Shown here: positions 61,484 to 64,000 of the stretch, piece by piece | Numbering within the stretch: the stretch's first letter is position 1 | Layout of the letters: each line of letters opens with the position of its first letter | DNA from: Fibrobacterota bacterium | GTDB lineage: Bacteria; Fibrobacterota; Chitinivibrionia; Chitinivibrionales; Chitinispirillaceae | Length of the DNA stretch: 64,000 bases | Direction of reading: 5' to 3' | NCBI GenBank assembly: GCA_023459055.1 | Contig: JAEWVR010000041.1 | Location: 1 to 64,000, forward strand | Translations under genes and position numbers: made by a program | The notes under the pieces: generated by a model | The model's database searches: none | The model's input: only the letters and a program-made list of their open reading frames with translations | Told to the model about the DNA's origin: nothing

Positions 61484-64000
61484 TTAATGGACTTTTTTCT
61501 GTTCGGATGATAACAAATCAAGAATTTTCTGGTTCAGCTCTTTTGCATTATATGGTTTGGGCATTGCAGCTGCGAAACCATAGTTGGAATAATTTACCAT
61601 TACTGGATCATTGATATACCCGCTTGAAATAATAACCTTAATTTCCGGATCAATTGCAACAAATTCATTAATTATTTCTTTCGGACCCGGTTTACTTGAT
61701 ATCGTAAGATCCATAATTACCATTGTAAATGGAAGCTGATTATCAAAGGCGTTTCTGAAATACATAAGTGCTGTTGAGTAATCTTCTGCAAGACATACAT
61801 CATGACCAAGATGCGTTAAAAGCTGACCGGTACTTTGCAACACAACTTTTTCATCATCAATAAATAGTATTTTACATCCCTTACCCTGAGATTCACCAGA
61901 ATCATCATCAGACTCACATGAATCGGTACCTTCAATTGCAGGAAGATAGATAACAAATGTTGTACCGACACCTAACTGTGATGTTACCGCAATATGTCCA
62001 CCATGCTGTTGTATAATAGTGTACGCTGTTGTCAGGCCAAGTCCGCTGCCGTTACTACGGGTAGAGAAATAGGGATCAAAAATTTTCGGAAGTATTTCAT
62101 CAGGAATTCCGGAGCCCTGATCGGTAACACTGATTTTAATATAATTTCCAAATGTTAAAGGTAGGGATGGATTAATGCTATCAAGGGTGAAATTTTCTAC
62201 ATTTACAAATATCACACCGCCATCAGGCATTGACTGGTCTGCATTCTGAATAATATTGTTAAACACCCGATCGATTTGCCCTCTGTCAACATTTGCTTTC
62301 GATAATGTTTCTGAAATATGAAGTTTATACTCACACCGGGAATCTTTCAGATAAAAACCTATGGAATTTTCTATAAGTTCCTTAATTGATGTTTCCTCTT
62401 TATTGATTACTTCGTTTGTCGCAAATGTAAGCAATTGACGTGTAAGAATGGATGCCTGAAATGCAGCTTTTTCTGCTGTTGTAATCATGGTGTATGTCTC
62501 AGATTTACTGTCAATACCCATTTTTGCCATAAATAAATTGGTGATAATTCCCGTTAACAGATCGTTGAAATCATGTGCAATACCGCTTGCCAGAAGGCTG
62601 ATTGACTCAAGTTTTCGTGCCTTAAACTGTTCTTCCTCAAATTGAAACCGTTCGGTGATATCACTAAAAACGATAACATATCCCCTGATATTATCATCTG
62701 AATCTTTTATGGATACACCCGTTTCGGTAATAATAAACTCTTTACCATCTGCAGACATAAGGAAAGATTGTCTGCCATACAGTGATAAATACGGATTATT
62801 TGCAATCTCATGGAAAATATCATGTTCGTGTACTTTCTTATTGTCAATTTGAACCGGTTTATAGATTGAATCAAGTGAAACACCGATTGCATCATTTTCA
62901 CTACACCCGATCATCTCACAGGCCGCTTTATTAATCAATACCACCGTCCCATGAACATCAACCGTAATCACACCGTCGTCAATTGACTTAAGTGTAATCG
63001 CAAGTTTCTCTTTTTCTTCTGCAAGTTTCTGTTCCGCTACTGTTCTGACAGAAATTTCATGAAGCAACTGAGCGTTGCTCTTTTTAAGTTCAATAGTCCG
63101 CTCCTCAATTCGTTTCTCAAGATCATCATGTGCCTTTTGTAACGTAGCCTTGACTTTTTCCCGCTCGGACATATCTCTTGCAATAAATACGAAACCCCTG
63201 AATATATTATTCTCTTTAAGTACAGACCACGATAACGAAATCGGAATCTGCGTTCCATCCTTTTTCTTGAATGTCGTTTCGATATCTGAAATAAAATCTT
63301 TCTTTAATAATGTGGTCAGTGTAGTGTCCGGGTGTTTTAAACTGCCAATTATTGAGTACAGGTCAGCACCAATCAGATCTGATTCTGAATAATCAAGCAT
63401 ACGGAGGAGTGACTTATTTACAATTTCTATTTTATGATCAAGATTTACAACCGCAAGAGCATCTGACATTGTACCAATAATCGTATCTGCAGCTGTTGAT
63501 GAATCAAGGGAAAAAAGCCGGTGCCGCCATATCGCCCAACCCACAAACCCTGACATCAACGTAAATGATGTATGAGTCATATCCGGAACATGAATATCAA
63601 GTAATGGCAATACAAGTTCAGTTACTACACTTGCGAGAAATACTACAAAGATCCCCCAAAGGATATAATGTGCCTGTTTACGCAGTGAATTATTAATCGC
63701 ATTACGGGAACAAAGAAACAAAAGGATCATCGAATAAATTACTGTAATTGCGGCCCAGATTTTTGAAGCAAAATATTCTGTTGAATCAGGTATTTCATAA
63801 CCCCATCCCCAAGTGTAGTGTGATGGTATATAATCAATTGACACAATGTTAAGTACCGAAAACAATCCAGCCAGCGTATACGTTAAATAAAGTGAGTAAC
63901 GGAATATTTTTCTTCGTACATACTTAGAAAATTCAAGTATAAAATGCAGTAGCAAAGGAATTGTGATAGGCCAGAATCCACTTATTGTAATCCAGGTAGC
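61484..64000 (-). CDS. Hybrid sensor histidine kinase with 7TM-like N-terminus, PAS domains and receiver (5' end outside window)
   Basis: At least 838 residues; the frame stays open to the right edge. Order: membrane helices of a histidine-kinase N-terminal 7TM type region, PAS 1 (TMSDALAVVNLDHKIEIVNKS), coiled coil, PAS 2 (SIDDGVITVDVHGTVVLINKAACEMIG), phospho-acceptor LLASGIAHDFNDLLTGI, HATPase (NADQSMPDGG, DQGSGIP, GLGLTTAY), then a receiver (FIDDEK, MDLT with the phosphorylatable Asp, MPKPY). A receiver-ended hybrid kinase would pass phosphate to an unlinked Hpt or regulator. No partner gene is in the window. Confidence 0.93.
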   Translation of the reverse strand, partial: ATWITISGFWPITIPLLLHFILEFSKYVRRKIFRYSLYLTYTLAGLFSVLNIVSIDYIPSHYTWGWGYEIPDSTEYFASKIWAAITVIYSMILLFLCSRNAINNSLRKQAHYILWGIFVVFLASVVTELVLPLLDIHVPDMTHTSFTLMSGFVGWAIWRHRLFSLDSSTAADTIIGTMSDALAVVNLDHKIEIVNKSLLRMLDYSESDLIGADLYSIIGSLKHPDTTLTTLLKKDFISDIETTFKKKDGTQIPISLSWSVLKENNIFRGFVFIARDMSEREKVKATLQKAHDDLEKRIEERTIELKKSNAQLLHEISVRTVAEQKLAEEKEKLAITLKSIDDGVITVDVHGTVVLINKAACEMIGCSENDAIGVSLDSIYKPVQIDNKKVHEHDIFHEIANNPYLSLYGRQSFLMSADGKEFIITETGVSIKDSDDNIRGYVIVFSDITERFQFEEEQFKARKLESISLLASGIAHDFNDLLTGIITNLFMAKMGIDSKSETYTMITTAEKAAFQASILTRQLLTFATNEVINKEETSIKELIENSIGFYLKDSRCEYKLHISETLSKANVDRGQIDRVFNNIIQNADQSMPDGGVIFVNVENFTLDSINPSLPLTFGNYIKISVTDQGSGIPDEILPKIFDPYFSTRSNGSGLGLTTAYTIIQQHGGHIAVTSQLGVGTTFVIYLPAIEGTDSCESDDDSGESQGKGCKILFIDDEKVVLQSTGQLLTHLGHDVCLAEDYSTALMYFRNAFDNQLPFTMVIMDLTISSKPGPKEIINEFVAIDPEIKVIISSGYINDPVMVNYSNYGFAAAMPKPYNAKELNQKILDLLSSEQKKVH

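Overview
The window reads as chromosome of a cellulolytic bacterium of the Fibrobacterota, probably near the Chitinispirillia/Chitinivibrionia. Evidence is a TIGR02147-type regulator (a paralogous family described from Fibrobacter) directly upstream of a DUF2341/LamG lipoprotein, a CE6-like esterase, a GH9 endoglucanase with a CBM3-like domain, a GH45 endoglucanase, an archaeal/actinobacterial-type inositol-phosphate synthase, and a Gram-negative envelope (porin, RlpA, Slt, lipoproteins). The lineage is inferred from gene families; no rRNA gene is present. Most of the window looks moderately AT-rich. The left 4.3 kb is clearly more AT-rich and the GH45 catalytic region clearly more GC-rich.

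Layout. 1-4.36 kb: an integrated element or its remains (IS transposase cut by the left edge, zinc-finger/HTH protein, unknown protein, tyrosine recombinase) abutting the 3' end of tRNA-Phe. 4.4-8.2 kb: a leftward operon of a STAS-TM-PEGA protein that appears to start at ATT, an M23 peptidase and a Minf_1886-family protein. 8.3-19 kb: tRNA-Arg, recD2, a 31-residue AURKAIP1/COX24 protein, a candidate structured ncRNA, rlpA, a ferritin-like protein, ino1, a beta-propeller protein, an Slt-type transglycosylase, a fabG-like reductase and a STAS protein. 19-23.4 kb: CE6 esterase, TIGR02147 regulator and LamG lipoprotein. 23.6-30.4 kb: a peptide-importer operon lacking its ATPases, convergent with a ykfB-ykfC-like murein-peptide recycling pair, with a GNAT gene behind a repeated small-RNA-like element. 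30.7-41.7 kb: leuCD with an HTH-cupin regulator, diguanylate cyclase-aroE, aroA, a porin/PBP-like pair and aroB with a TIM-barrel gene. 42-46.9 kb: AAA/DUF4143 ATPase, a ParB-fold protein and korAB. 47-51.5 kb: GH9 cellulase and a GH13 enzyme behind a TetR gene that share an operator sequence. 51.7-53.6 kb: second copy of the RNA element followed by a tripartite hipBST-like toxin-antitoxin operon. 53.6-57.5 kb: TPR-like protein with an odd in-frame continuation, an apparently circularly permuted chimeric GH45 gene and a truncated winged-helix gene. 57.6-64 kb: tRNA-Ser ending in a 31-bp palindrome, a Cache-domain membrane protein, Bcp peroxiredoxin, a PLP enzyme and a hybrid histidine kinase cut by the right edge.

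Together the core genes serve cellulose and starch-type glucan use (GH9, GH45, CE6, GH13), peptidoglycan turnover and recycling (M23, Slt, RlpA, YkfB/YkfC, peptide importer), aromatic and leucine biosynthesis, and ferredoxin-linked oxoacid metabolism of an anaerobe. Items most worth a second look are the 106-bp element at 27691 and 51769 (promoter, hairpin, GNRA-capped terminator), the permuted GH45, the HipBST-like operon with its TGCACT operator array, and the ATT start.
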